Below, piece by piece: positions 18,256 to 26,599 of a stretch of 64,000 nt of DNA (its first letter is position 1; every line of letters starts with the position of its first letter). A program made the position numbers and the translations under genes. Origin of the DNA: a bacterium. Lineage in GTDB: Bacteria; Joyebacterota; Joyebacteria; Joyebacterales; Joyebacteraceae. The notes under the pieces were generated by a model. It was not told the origin of the DNA. It saw only the letters and a list, made by a program, of their open reading frames with translations, and made no database searches. The stretch is taken from NCBI GenBank assembly GCA_025774935.1, contig JALGZK010000005.1, positions 186,001 to 250,000 on the forward strand, read 5' to 3'.

Positions 18256-19062
18256 CTAAGCCCACGTTCCGTGCTCAGTTGCGAGTCTCGCGGCTGCCTC
18301 CGACTCCACGTCGTCCAGCGTTCCCTGAACGAGACTCAGTCCCCAGGCGCGCTCGAACCCGAGCCGCATCGCGCGCGCGACCTCATCGAACTGCGCGGGC
18401 CTGCCGAGCACGCACGCGAGGTCGGTCGTCTTCGCGCGGAGAGAGCGCCGTATCATCTTACGCTGTCTCTCGTTCCGGACGCGCAGGAGGTCGGCGAGGG
18501 CGAGGTGCGTGTCGTCCGTGAGGAGCGAGCCGTGCTGGAGCACCGCACCCGAGGAGCGCCGCTGCGCGCTTCCGACGAGCTTCCTCCCGTCGACGACGAT
18601 CTCGTACCGGCCCGCGCTCACGAAACACGGCGGGCTGGGCCCGTCCCCTTCCCCGCGCGGGTCGGTCACGACAGTCGCGAGCTCTGCTGTGACGCCCAGG
18701 ATCGAGAGGCCTTCGATGAGTCCCCCGGCGATAACCCTGTAGTCCTCCATGATCGAGTTCCCGAGCGGTAGGACGCCGGCGGGTGCGACGACGGCGTACG
18801 TGAGCTCACCCGCGTGAAGGACCGCCCGGCCGCCGGTCGGGCGCCGCACGACGCCGACCCCGGCCGCGGCGCACGCGTCGAGGTCGAGCTCCGACTCGAC
18901 GTCCTGCGAGTGCCCCGTCGAGACCGTTGGCGGTTGCCACCCGAAGACGCGGACGGTCGGCGGCGAGGTGCCGGCGGCAACGCCGAGGAGGAGTGCCTCG
19001 TCGACCGCCATGTTCCAGGCGCCGTCGCGATGCCCTGTGTCCAGGAACCGCCAGCTCTGCAC
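18256..19062 (-). CDS. lplA: Lipoate-protein ligase A family protein
   Basis: 268 residues of the biotin/lipoate ligase fold: AWNMAVDEALL at the N-terminus, VRRPTGGRAVLHAGELTYAV (the RRxTGG nucleotide/lipoate loop), and DGRKLVGSAQRR with the lysine that contacts lipoyl-AMP. Attaches lipoate or octanoate to carrier domains; GcvH encoded at 33.3 kb is a likely target. GTG at 19062 is preferred because AGGGAGG precedes it, over an in-frame GTG at 19080 with no ribosome site. Scavenging ligase and octanoyltransferase cannot be distinguished here. Confidence 0.88.
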   Translation of the reverse strand: MQSWRFLDTGHRDGAWNMAVDEALLLGVAAGTSPPTVRVFGWQPPTVSTGHSQDVESELDLDACAAAGVGVVRRPTGGRAVLHAGELTYAVVAPAGVLPLGNSIMEDYRVIAGGLIEGLSILGVTAELATVVTDPRGEGDGPSPPCFVSAGRYEIVVDGRKLVGSAQRRSSGAVLQHGSLLTDDTHLALADLLRVRNERQRKMIRRSLRAKTTDLACVLGRPAQFDEVARAMRLGFERAWGLSLVQGTLDDVESEAAARLATEHGTWA

Positions 19063-19086
19063 GGAACCCTCCCTCTTCACACGGAA

Positions 19087-19108
19087 GCCCGGAGCGTCTG
19101 CCCCGGGC
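19087..19108 (-). terminator. Terminator-like hairpin after the A-B-C-D cassettes
   Basis: GCCCGG/CCGGGC stem extended to 9 bp in the minus-strand RNA by a G-U pair, loop of 4 nt, followed by TTCC. It lies between the cassette's last stop (19181) and lplA, so lplA may be only partly co-transcribed with the cassettes. Confidence 0.5.
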
Positions 19109-19180
19109 GTGGCGCACCATCAGTGTGATTGCTGTCGCTGGCCGAGGTCCTCGACGGCCCCGGCGTGCGGACTCCGGGGA

Positions 19181-19864
19181 CTAGTCGATCACGTGCAGCC
19201 AGTCCCGGAGCAGGAACGTCATCCTGCCGATCAGAAGCGACACTCGGCCCATCACCGTGTATCCGAACGACGCGCCGAACGCCACCATCAGGTACAGGAT
19301 GCCGATCTTGGCCGCGACGCCGAGCGCGCCCTTGTGCTCCTTCGAGAAGAAGAAGTACAGGAGCACGGCGACGACGCCGACGATCGCCGAGAGGTTCAGG
19401 ATGAGCGAGAGCACTCCCCCTCCCGTGAGCGGCGTCCTCATCGTCGCGTAGATCTGCTCGACGAAGTCCCCCTGGGCGAAACCGGTCAGGTTGACGGCCG
19501 CGTACATCCCGACGATGAACGCGAGCGCCCACCTCGAAAGCCAGGAGAGCTTTGGGAAGAACCGGAGGAGCATGAAGATCGCGAGTATGCCCGGGAACAC
19601 ACGGTACCAGATGAGCGGCTCGCCGGAGTCGCCGGGGAAGAGCGCCACGAAGAGCTTCGGCTTGAGCGTGTTGTGGTAGAGGGTCGCGAGCCAGTACGCG
19701 GCACCGATCCCGACGAAGAGGCTCTCCGCGAACTTGTAGAACGGGTTGTCCTTGTAGAGGAAGCTGTAGATGCAGAGGGTGAGAAGAGCGCCGACCCACG
19801 TCCCCCAGAAGACGGCGGTGGTCGTCCCGGGCGCTCCTGTGAAGAACTCCTGCAGCCAGCTCAT
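19181..19864 (-). CDS. Cassette protein D2: polytopic membrane protein of unknown function
   Basis: 227 residues, about six membrane helices. Clear paralogue of D1 (22691-23530): both share GALLTLCxYSFLYKDNPFYKFAE near the N-terminus, a motif ending RFFPKLSW or RFFPKIAW, and a C-terminal GASFGYTVMxRxSLLIGR followed by WLH. D2 lacks about 50 residues (two helices) found in the middle of D1. Fourth and last gene of the second cassette, 16 bp after C2. I recognise no named function; the cassette context suggests a subunit of a membrane complex. Confidence 0.8.
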   Translation of the reverse strand: MSWLQEFFTGAPGTTTAVFWGTWVGALLTLCIYSFLYKDNPFYKFAESLFVGIGAAYWLATLYHNTLKPKLFVALFPGDSGEPLIWYRVFPGILAIFMLLRFFPKLSWLSRWALAFIVGMYAAVNLTGFAQGDFVEQIYATMRTPLTGGGVLSLILNLSAIVGVVAVLLYFFFSKEHKGALGVAAKIGILYLMVAFGASFGYTVMGRVSLLIGRMTFLLRDWLHVID

Positions 19865-19880
19865 CTACCGGCCCTCACGT

Positions 19881-20720
19881 TCAGCTCTGCCCGCCCACCG
19901 GGGCGGATCGCCTGCTCACGAAGTAGACCACGTTTCCGAACAGGATGAAAAGGACGATGAGCGCGTGGACGATCGACTGCGCGTCCATGCCCTTCGTCGC
20001 GTCGGCGGGTGCCCCGACGAGCGTCTCGTACTCGGCGGCGCCCTTGAGCCCTCCGAGTAGGCCGACCAGCTGTCCGCTCGAGACGTATGGGTAGAAATTC
20101 GGCGCGCCGACGGCGGTCGTCCCCGACCCGAGTGTCACGTCGAACCTGCTCACGGCCTGCTGGACCCACTCCCTCGTTCCGGGCGTCCCGGCGGAAACCT
20201 CCATCACGAGCGCGACGTCGGCGAGGCTTCCGACCTCGTCCATGAGCGGGATCTCGCCGACGGGCGTCCCGTAGTAGTCGCGCGGGAACGTGCCCGGGAT
20301 GCTGTTGCCCATGCCGAGAATCGTGACCGGCCCACCCGTCATGTACCCCAGGTTCACGTAGTCGACGCCGTACTCCTTGTCGAACTCCTCAACGAGCGGA
20401 GCAAGAGCGGCCTCGACGAGCGGAGGAGAGGCCGGCCAGAGGCACGTGATCACAACCCGGAGATCGTTCTTGAAGGCGTGCCTCAGGAACGCGATCGACA
20501 TCGGCTGGAGCTCGGGCATGCTGTCGGGGCTGTAGTCGCCGCCGAACATGACGATCGTGCCGGGCGGAAGCGCCTCGACCGCGTCGAAGAGCGACTGGAC
20601 GGGCGGCGAGACGCCGATGGGGAGCCCCAGAGGCTTGATGAGCGGGATCGCGACGGCCACGAAGATCAGCAGGAAGATGATCCTGCGGTCGATGCTCTGT
20701 ATGTTCAATCCCCTCGCCAT
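19881..20720 (-). CDS. Cassette protein C2: membrane-anchored protein with about 200-residue soluble domain
   Basis: 279 residues: N-terminal membrane helix (IIFLLIFVAVAIPLIKPLGL), a soluble alpha/beta-looking domain, and a C-terminal helix (IVHALIVLFILFGNVVYFV). Paralogous to C1, sharing PPVQxLxDAVE, a DYxPxxxPELxPM segment, LRHxFxxDxRV, FPxDxYGTPxxEIPxM and SGQLVGLLGGxxGAAEYExL. No known catalytic motif is evident. 15 bp after B2. Both hydrophobic ends flanking one soluble domain suggest a sensor, binding or assembly subunit; this is inference. Confidence 0.8.
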   Translation of the reverse strand: MARGLNIQSIDRRIIFLLIFVAVAIPLIKPLGLPIGVSPPVQSLFDAVEALPPGTIVMFGGDYSPDSMPELQPMSIAFLRHAFKNDLRVVITCLWPASPPLVEAALAPLVEEFDKEYGVDYVNLGYMTGGPVTILGMGNSIPGTFPRDYYGTPVGEIPLMDEVGSLADVALVMEVSAGTPGTREWVQQAVSRFDVTLGSGTTAVGAPNFYPYVSSGQLVGLLGGLKGAAEYETLVGAPADATKGMDAQSIVHALIVLFILFGNVVYFVSRRSAPVGGQS

Positions 20721-20735
20721 CCGTCCGCTTCTCCC

Positions 20736-21410
20736 CTACTTCTCCCCGCCGAGATACGACCTCTCGATCCCGAGGATGATCCTGAGCCCCATCGCCATCA
20801 CGCCGAGCGCGGCGCCCATGAGGATCCCCCGAAACGCCGCCATGTTCGGGTATGCCATGATCGTCTCCGTGATCCACGGAAGCTGCGCCTGCTCCGGCAG
20901 GCTCCGCGTCATCAGCTGCCCGAGCGGAACGCGCCCGAGCATGACGATGATCGCCGCGATGAGAAGCAGGCTCGCCTCGGCCGACCGGAGCCTGAACGCG
21001 CGGTACGCGGCGGATGCGATGAAGAACGCCAGGAGCGAGAACATCGTGCTCTGGAGGGGGACCTGCATGTAGATGAACATCCAGTTGAACGGCGACCCCT
21101 GCTCCACGGTCCCGATCAGCTCGTTCGGCCCCAGGCGGGCGCCCGGCCACAGACCGAGCCAGAGCATCGCAGCCATGACCGTGAGGGTGACGATGCTGTA
21201 GCCCCACCCCTCGTTCCGTCGGGCGATCTTCTTGGAATGGACCCTGATGAGGTTCCCGATTCCGAGCAGGATCGACGCCGCGATCACGATGATCCCCCAC
21301 TGCTTCATCTCGTCCGCGGCCGTGGTCACGGCCGTGTGCGGGATGAAGAAGTCGACGATCATGAAGACGCCGATCAGGAACGTGATCGCGATCGGGATCT
21401 CTCTTCTCAC
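20736..21410 (-). CDS. Cassette protein B2: polytopic membrane protein
   Basis: 224 residues with about six membrane helices. Paralogue of B1: shared features include IPHxxVxxA near residue 25, LIRVHxxKxxxR after helix 2, SPFNxMFxYxQVPxxxTMFSLLAF in helix 4 and VMLGRVPxGxxxxxxxPE after helix 5, then ERxxxGG at the C-terminus. GTG start at 21410 with GGAGTGAAG upstream, 12 bp from the A2 stop. Function unknown. Confidence 0.8.
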   Translation of the reverse strand: MRREIPIAITFLIGVFMIVDFFIPHTAVTTAADEMKQWGIIVIAASILLGIGNLIRVHSKKIARRNEGWGYSIVTLTVMAAMLWLGLWPGARLGPNELIGTVEQGSPFNWMFIYMQVPLQSTMFSLLAFFIASAAYRAFRLRSAEASLLLIAAIIVMLGRVPLGQLMTRSLPEQAQLPWITETIMAYPNMAAFRGILMGAALGVMAMGLRIILGIERSYLGGEK

Positions 21411-21422
21411 AGCTTCACTCCG

Positions 21423-22652
21423 CTAGTTCGTGTGGAACCACTCGACGAACGCGTCGGCGCCCGCGAGGTTCATGATGATACCGACAACGATGAGGCCGAT
21501 CGTAATGATCTTCATCCAGTCCGAGCCCTTGAGCCCGCCGAGGAGCTTCGGTTCCCGGGACAGATACGCGCTCGCGGCATAGAGCTCCTCGCCGAGGAGC
21601 GTGTAGTCGCACGCCGTCACGAAGAACGGGAGCTGGGAGACCATCGCCGTGCCCGCGACCTGGATCGCTCCCGCCTCGAATCCGGTCTCTGCCAGGAGGA
21701 GCGACTCCGCCCAGAACGCCCCGAGGTAGAGGTTCGCGGCCGGGCGCTCGCGAAGCATGATCCCGTTCACGGCTCCCGCGAACGCGAACTGGGCGTCCGA
21801 GAGGTAGCGGATGTTGTCCGGGTTATAGGCGTCGGGCTTGCCCGCCTCCGCGTAGGCCTCCTTCACGACCTCCTCGGCCGCCGACATCACGACCGCGCGC
21901 GCGGTCGGGACGATGAGCGGTGTCTCGTACCGCGCCGTGATCTTCGCGACGTGAGACAGAATCGTCAGCGAGGCGATCGTCATGATGTTGTCGATCTCAC
22001 CGATGCCCGGGACGTAGAGGACAGGCCTGCCCATCTCTGTCGCGCGACCGACGGCTTCCTCGATGGCGTTCAGGCCGGGGATGCGCCGGACGAAGAGCTC
22101 GGCGCCCTTCTCCGCGAGCCGCGTGAACGCCAAGACGAGCGCGAAGAAGATCGCCGCGAGCACGAGGACCGCCAGACGGCTCACGGTGAACCAGTCGCGC
22201 CTACCGGAGACCGGCCCGAAGGCCGCCTCGCCGGAGAGCGACGTCCCGTCGGTGGCGGTCACGGCGTAGTAGTAGGGAACCCCGGGAACCGCGGTGTCGT
22301 CGACGAAACTCGACGTCCCGGCGACGACCAGCGCGAGCGTGTCGCCGCGGGCGTCGGGCGACTCGGAACGCCACAGGTAGTATCCGGTCACGTCCCTCAT
22401 TCCCCCGGCGTCGTCCGGGGAGAGCGTCCACGTGAGCTCGATCTTGTCACCGGCGTCGTCGTTGTCGACGAGGTCGACGGCGGTGAGGTCCGTCGCGGGC
22501 GCGGGCGGAAGAATGTCGGGAATCGTGTCGGGTGGCGCGAGCCCGGTCTCGATGGGAACGGGGTCGTCCTGAGCGGACGCCCAGCCGCACGAGAGGGCCA
22601 CAATCAGTACGGAGAGAACTGCGAGAGATGCTCTCATCATCGAACCGCGCAT
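21423..22652 (-). CDS. Cassette protein A2: Fn3 domain, membrane helix and conserved cytoplasmic-type domain
   Basis: 409 residues: signal peptide (LAVLSVLIVALSCGWASAQ), a fibronectin type III domain (about 45-155), a membrane helix (LAVLVLAAIFFALVLAF), a well-conserved region of about 200 residues (AVGRATEMGRPVLYVPG, EEVVKEAYAEAGKP, GAVNGIML, AAxLYLGAFWAESL, CDYTLLGEELYAASAYLSRE), then LLGGLKG and a final helix. I associate the conserved part with a domain of unknown function (DUF6754, from memory, not checked). Paralogue of A1. The start is uncertain: ATG at 22652 or 22640, neither with a strong ribosome site. Confidence 0.8.
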   Translation of the reverse strand: MRGSMMRASLAVLSVLIVALSCGWASAQDDPVPIETGLAPPDTIPDILPPAPATDLTAVDLVDNDDAGDKIELTWTLSPDDAGGMRDVTGYYLWRSESPDARGDTLALVVAGTSSFVDDTAVPGVPYYYAVTATDGTSLSGEAAFGPVSGRRDWFTVSRLAVLVLAAIFFALVLAFTRLAEKGAELFVRRIPGLNAIEEAVGRATEMGRPVLYVPGIGEIDNIMTIASLTILSHVAKITARYETPLIVPTARAVVMSAAEEVVKEAYAEAGKPDAYNPDNIRYLSDAQFAFAGAVNGIMLRERPAANLYLGAFWAESLLLAETGFEAGAIQVAGTAMVSQLPFFVTACDYTLLGEELYAASAYLSREPKLLGGLKGSDWMKIITIGLIVVGIIMNLAGADAFVEWFHTN

Positions 22653-22690
22653 CAGTGACGAAGATCTGCCGCCCGGCGGGCGGAGTGACA

Positions 22691-23530
22691 CTAGATCAGG
22701 TGCAGCCAGTCCGTGAGGAGGAAGCTCACCCTGCCGATGAGGAGCGAGATCCTCGACATCACCGTGTAGCCGAACGACGCTCCGAACCCGACCATGAGGA
22801 AGATGATGCCAATCCGGGCAAGCCCGCCCAGGAGCCCCGCATGCCTCATGGAGAAGAAGAAGTACGCCAAGGTCCCCAGGAGTCCGACGACGAGCAGGAT
22901 GTTCGTCATCGACACGACGCCCTGGGCCGAGAGCGCTGACAGCACCACGTAACCGCCGTACCCGGCGACGGCTGACAGAACGACCGCACCGATCGACATG
23001 GCGATGCCGCGGGCGACGATGTGCCGCTTCACGAGCAGGAAGTACGTCAGCACCACAAAGATGGCGAACCCGAGCGCGGCGTTCGTCGCGGCCGCGAACG
23101 GATCGGGCACGCCCGCCAGGGGTGACGAAGCGGCCTGCATCTGATCGATGACGCGCGCCTGCATCACCGGCGAGATGCCGAGACCCGCGTAGCCTCCGAC
23201 GTAGATCCCGAGCGGCCACCGGCCCACCCACGCGATCTTGGGAAAGAAACGCGTGTAGAGCAGGAGGCCCAGGAGACCGGGGATGAGCGCCATCCACCAC
23301 TCGGTGCCGCCGAACGCGACGGCCTCGCCTCCGAGCTCGAGCTGGAAGACCGGCCGCACGACATTCGGGTCGATGAAGTTGAAGTAGTAGATCACGAGGT
23401 AGTAGCCGGCCGACACGCCGACGACGAGGTGCTCGGCGAATTTGTAGAACGGGTTGTCCTTGTACAGGAAGCTGTAGACGCACAGCGTCAGGAGCGCCCC
23501 GACTGTCGTCCAGATGAAGGTGAGCGTCAT
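22691..23530 (-). CDS. Cassette protein D1: polytopic membrane protein
   Basis: 279 residues and about eight membrane helices; the longer of the two D paralogues. It carries the same N-terminal LYKDNPFYKFAE and C-terminal GFGASFGYTVMSRISLLIGR blocks as D2, plus an extra helix pair around residues 135-190 (KRHIVARG then AMSIGAVVLSAVAGYGGYVV). Fourth gene of the first cassette; its stop is 38 bp before the A2 start, so the two cassettes form one continuous transcript. GAGGCGG ribosome site. Function unknown. Confidence 0.8.
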   Translation of the reverse strand: MTLTFIWTTVGALLTLCVYSFLYKDNPFYKFAEHLVVGVSAGYYLVIYYFNFIDPNVVRPVFQLELGGEAVAFGGTEWWMALIPGLLGLLLYTRFFPKIAWVGRWPLGIYVGGYAGLGISPVMQARVIDQMQAASSPLAGVPDPFAAATNAALGFAIFVVLTYFLLVKRHIVARGIAMSIGAVVLSAVAGYGGYVVLSALSAQGVVSMTNILLVVGLLGTLAYFFFSMRHAGLLGGLARIGIIFLMVGFGASFGYTVMSRISLLIGRVSFLLTDWLHLI

Positions 23531-23589
23531 TTCCGCCTCCGCGAGGTCGGGCCCTCAGGCCGCCGGGCTCGAGCGCCCGCCGTCCGTCC

Positions 23590-24444
23590 CTACGTCCCTT
23601 CGCCCGCCAGCTTCCTCTGTCTCCTCGTCATGAAGTACGCGAGGTTCCCGAGGATGATCAGGATGATGATGATGAGATGGATCACGGACTGCGAGTCCAT
23701 GCCCCGCACGCCGGAGCCGTGCTGTCCGATTAGCTCTTCGTACTCGGCCGCGCCGCGCATCCCGCCCAGGAGTCCGACGAGCTGCCCGGAGTCGAGGTAT
23801 GGATAGAGGTCGGTCGCCATGACCGCCGTCACGCCGCCGCCGACCCTCTGTCCGTAAGGCTGGTGCGCGTAGTAGACCCACGCCTCCGACGCGGACCACC
23901 CGGCCAGGGAGATGAGGAGCGGGATGTCGTCGTAGTTCCGGATCCCCTCCATCATGGGGATTTCGGTGAGAGGCGTCCCGTAGGCGTCCTCCGGGAAGAC
24001 GTTCGAGATGTTAACGCCGAGACCCAGGATGACCGCCGAGGTGCCGGGCTGAAACCCGAGGAAGCAGAAGTCCTCGCCGTACTCGGCCCCCTCCTCCTCC
24101 GCCGCCGCGAGGATCGCGCTCTCGGCCATCCCGTAGCCCGCGGGGTGGAGTGTCATCACGATGACCCGGGCGTCCTGCCGGAAGACGTGACGTAGGATAG
24201 CCGTCGACATCGGCTCGAGCTCGGGTGAGGTCGCCGGCGTATAGTCGATCGAGAGGAGGAGCGGCGGACCTCCCAACTCGAGCTCTTCGACCGCGTCGTA
24301 GAGGCGTTGCACCGGCGGCGTCACGACGACGGGCAGACCGAGCGGCAGGAAGAACGGGACGACCACCGCGATCGCGATCGCGAGGAAGATCCAACGCCGG
24401 TCGATCCTGAGGAATTTCTCGAAGAACTCCGTCACCGATGCCAT
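23590..24444 (-). CDS. Cassette protein C1: membrane-anchored protein with soluble domain
   Basis: 284 residues; N-terminal helix (IFLAIAIAVVVPFFLPLGLP), soluble domain with LSIDYTPATSPELEPMSTAI, LRHVFRQDARVIVMTLHPAG, EYGEDFCFLGF and FPEDAYGTPLTEIPMM, then SGQLVGLLGGMRGAAEYEEL, a C-terminal helix (LIIIILIILGNLAYFM) and a basic tail. Conserved with C2 along its whole length. The linker just before the last helix (GMDSQSVIH) is nearly identical in both copies. Ribosome site GGAGG. Confidence 0.8.
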   Translation of the reverse strand: MASVTEFFEKFLRIDRRWIFLAIAIAVVVPFFLPLGLPVVVTPPVQRLYDAVEELELGGPPLLLSIDYTPATSPELEPMSTAILRHVFRQDARVIVMTLHPAGYGMAESAILAAAEEEGAEYGEDFCFLGFQPGTSAVILGLGVNISNVFPEDAYGTPLTEIPMMEGIRNYDDIPLLISLAGWSASEAWVYYAHQPYGQRVGGGVTAVMATDLYPYLDSGQLVGLLGGMRGAAEYEELIGQHGSGVRGMDSQSVIHLIIIILIILGNLAYFMTRRQRKLAGEGT

Positions 24445-24489
24445 CGATGCCTCCGGGCGCGGCCGTCCACGCCCCTCACGGTACTCGGA

Positions 24490-25119
24490 CTAGTCGCCGC
24501 CGCCCATCCATGCGCGCTCGATGCCGAGCATGATCTTGAGGGCCGTCGCCATCATGCCGAGGCCGACGCCGATCATGATGCCCCGCTTCGCGGCGAGGTT
24601 GGGCACTTCGAGGATCCACCTCGTCGCCTCGGGGATCCTCGCCGAGATCATGTCGCCGATTGGCACTCGACCGAGCATCACGATCGCTGCCGCGACGAGC
24701 AGCAGCGTCGCCTCGAGCGTCCTCGCGCGGAACGCGCGGAAGGCGGCCGAGGCGATGTAGAACGCCAGGAGCGAGAACATCGTCGCTTCGATCGGGACCT
24801 GGACGTACAGGAACATCCGGTTGAAGGGCGATCCGGGCGCGTGGTGCGATGGGTGGAAGAAGCCGAGACCGATCATGAGGAAGAGCCCGACGAACATCAC
24901 GATGCTAAACCCGCGATCGGGCGCCCGGTCCCTCACCTTGTGGTAGTGCACCCTGATGAGACTCACGGTTCCGAGGAGGAACGCGAACGCGAGGAGCGTC
25001 TGCAGCCAGAGGAGCAGGCGCTCGTAGGCCGCCGCCACGTTGTGGTGCGGAATGAAGTACTGCACCGCCATGAAGAGACCAGCGATGAAGCAGAGTGTCA
25101 GCGGTACTCTTCGACGCAT
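24490..25119 (-). CDS. Cassette protein B1: polytopic membrane protein
   Basis: 209 residues, about six hydrophobic segments: near 6-25, 35-55, 71-88, 103-128, 134-157 and 180-198. It shares the SPFNRMFLYVQVPIEATMFS helix and RVPIGDMI with B2, and a loop KRGIMIGVG that lines up with B2's RGILMGA. His residues cluster near the first loop (IPHHN) and in GFFHPSHHA; the second cluster is absent from B2. 58 bp after A1. Function unknown. Confidence 0.8.
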   Translation of the reverse strand: MRRRVPLTLCFIAGLFMAVQYFIPHHNVAAAYERLLLWLQTLLAFAFLLGTVSLIRVHYHKVRDRAPDRGFSIVMFVGLFLMIGLGFFHPSHHAPGSPFNRMFLYVQVPIEATMFSLLAFYIASAAFRAFRARTLEATLLLVAAAIVMLGRVPIGDMISARIPEATRWILEVPNLAAKRGIMIGVGLGMMATALKIMLGIERAWMGGGD

Positions 25120-25177
25120 CCTGAATCCCTCGGATCTTCGGCTCGCCCGCGCCGATGCGCGGGTCTCCGTGCGGTGC

Positions 25178-26419
25178 CTACTGCGTTTCGAGAAACGGCG
25201 TCATGAAATCGTACTGAATCACGCCCACCGAAGCGAGCGTGGCGACCACGGTCGTGATGATGATGGTGATCGCGATGAGCATCTTGAGCGTGTCCTGCCC
25301 CTTGAGACCGCCTAGGAGGACGGGCTCGCGCGACAGGTAGGCGCTCGCGGCGTAGAGCTCCTCGCCGATGAGCGTGTAGTCGCAGGACGTAATAAAGAAC
25401 GGGAGCTGGGTCACCGCATCGGTGCCTGCGATCTGGATCGAGCCGACCGACGCACCCGTCTCGGCGAGAACCAGCGACTCGGCGTAGAACATGCCCATGT
25501 AGAGGATCGTCGCGGGGCGCTGCCGGACCATGATGCCGTTCACGCCCGCCACGTAGGCGAACTGGCTCCTCGTGAGATAGAAGACGTCGTCCTCGTTGTA
25601 CGACTCAGGCCTGCCGACCTTGGCGTACGCCTCCTTGACGACCTCCTGCTCGACGGCCATAACGATCGGGTCGGCACACGGGACGATGAGCCGGGTGTTG
25701 TACTCGGCGGTCTTCTTCGCAACCTCGCCCAGGATGTTGATCGCGGCGATGGTCGCGACGTCCGAAACCGTCGAGAGGCCCGAGATGTAGAGGATGGGCT
25801 TCCCCATCTCAGTGGCGCGGCCGACGGCGTTGTCGACCTCGTCGAGACCCGCGAGGCGTCTGATGAAGAGGTCCTTGCCCCGGCGGGCCGCGGTCACGAA
25901 GTAGATGATCGCCGCAACGAAGATGATGACGGCGATCATGACGTTGACGCGATCTCGGTTGAACCAGGCGGGAAGCGCCACGGCGGGCTCCGACGTGGCC
26001 GAGAACGACTCGGCTCCTGTCTCGTCAGTCGCCGAGACGCGGTAGTAGGTCGGCGCATTCTCCGGAGCGCCGCCGTCCCGGTACTCCGCGTTGCCGGGCC
26101 ACGCCCTGCCGGCGAAGACGAATCCGGTCTCCGGGTGGGCCGAGCGGTAGACTCGATACGAGGTGACCCTCCCGGTCTCTTCACCGTCGGAGAGTTCCCA
26201 AGTGACGTTGATGGAGTACCCTCGGTCGTTCGGGGTGTCCGTGGCCGTGACGGCGGTCGGGGGCCCGAGAGGCGGAAGGCTATCGGCGGGGACCGCTTCG
26301 GTCTCCTCCTGCGCGAGCGCGGCGGCCGGGCAAACGAAAAGGGCCGCGACCGACACCACGCCGGCAACAAGCCCCATCACTGCGCGCGCCGTGCTCGAGC
26401 GCCCTCTGTGACCCCTCAT
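25178..26419 (-). CDS. Cassette protein A1: Fn3 domain, membrane helix and conserved domain
   Basis: 413 residues with the A2 architecture: signal peptide ending AAALAQ, Fn3 domain (WELSDGEETGRVTSYRVYRS to YYRVSATDETG), membrane helix (VMIAVIIFVAAIIYFV), the conserved region (NAVGRATEMGKPILYISG, QEVVKEAYAKVGRP, GVNGIMVRQRPATILYMGMF, CDYTLIGEELYAASAYLSRE), LLGGLKG, and a last helix. First gene of the eight-gene run, with its own promoter at 26494-26522. The signal peptide and Fn3 domain place the N-terminal part outside the cytoplasm. Conserved domain tentatively DUF6754 from memory. Confidence 0.82.
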   Translation of the reverse strand: MRGHRGRSSTARAVMGLVAGVVSVAALFVCPAAALAQEETEAVPADSLPPLGPPTAVTATDTPNDRGYSINVTWELSDGEETGRVTSYRVYRSAHPETGFVFAGRAWPGNAEYRDGGAPENAPTYYRVSATDETGAESFSATSEPAVALPAWFNRDRVNVMIAVIIFVAAIIYFVTAARRGKDLFIRRLAGLDEVDNAVGRATEMGKPILYISGLSTVSDVATIAAINILGEVAKKTAEYNTRLIVPCADPIVMAVEQEVVKEAYAKVGRPESYNEDDVFYLTRSQFAYVAGVNGIMVRQRPATILYMGMFYAESLVLAETGASVGSIQIAGTDAVTQLPFFITSCDYTLIGEELYAASAYLSREPVLLGGLKGQDTLKMLIAITIIITTVVATLASVGVIQYDFMTPFLETQ

Positions 26420-26448
26420 TCAGTTCCCCCTTCGCCGCCCCCGAGTAG

Positions 26449-26467
26449 AGGGGGCGCATCGCCCCCT
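26449..26467 (-). promoter_or_regulatory. Leader hairpin of the A-B-C-D transcript
   Basis: Perfect 7-bp inverted repeat (AGGGGGC/GCCCCCT) with a 5-nt loop in the 5' leader, 30 nt before the A1 start codon and close to the ribosome site. It may damp or time translation of A1. Confidence 0.4.
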
Positions 26468-26493
26468 TCAGGACAGTCCGGAAAGTGAAGAAA

Positions 26494-26522
26494 ACGCTAC
26501 CAGACCGTTCCGGGCCTGTCAA
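26494..26522 (-). promoter_or_regulatory. Sigma-70-type promoter of the duplicated A-B-C-D cassette
   Basis: Minus strand: TTGACA (26517-26522), 17-bp spacer, TAGCGT (26494-26499). Predicted start near 26487, leader about 70 nt. It makes the eight cassette genes independent of the gcv/mutL genes upstream. Confidence 0.7.
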
Positions 26523-26599
26523 GCCAAATGTCCCGACGCGCCCCGCGAGCCGTCGCGCCTAGGTCCGGCGCGGCCGAATCCTCAGATTCGTTTGGCTTC

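Noticed and set aside
21423-23483. A 686-codon frame that would extend cassette protein A2 upstream
   Set aside because: The added N-terminal part is an out-of-frame reading of D1; the signal peptide begins at about 22652.
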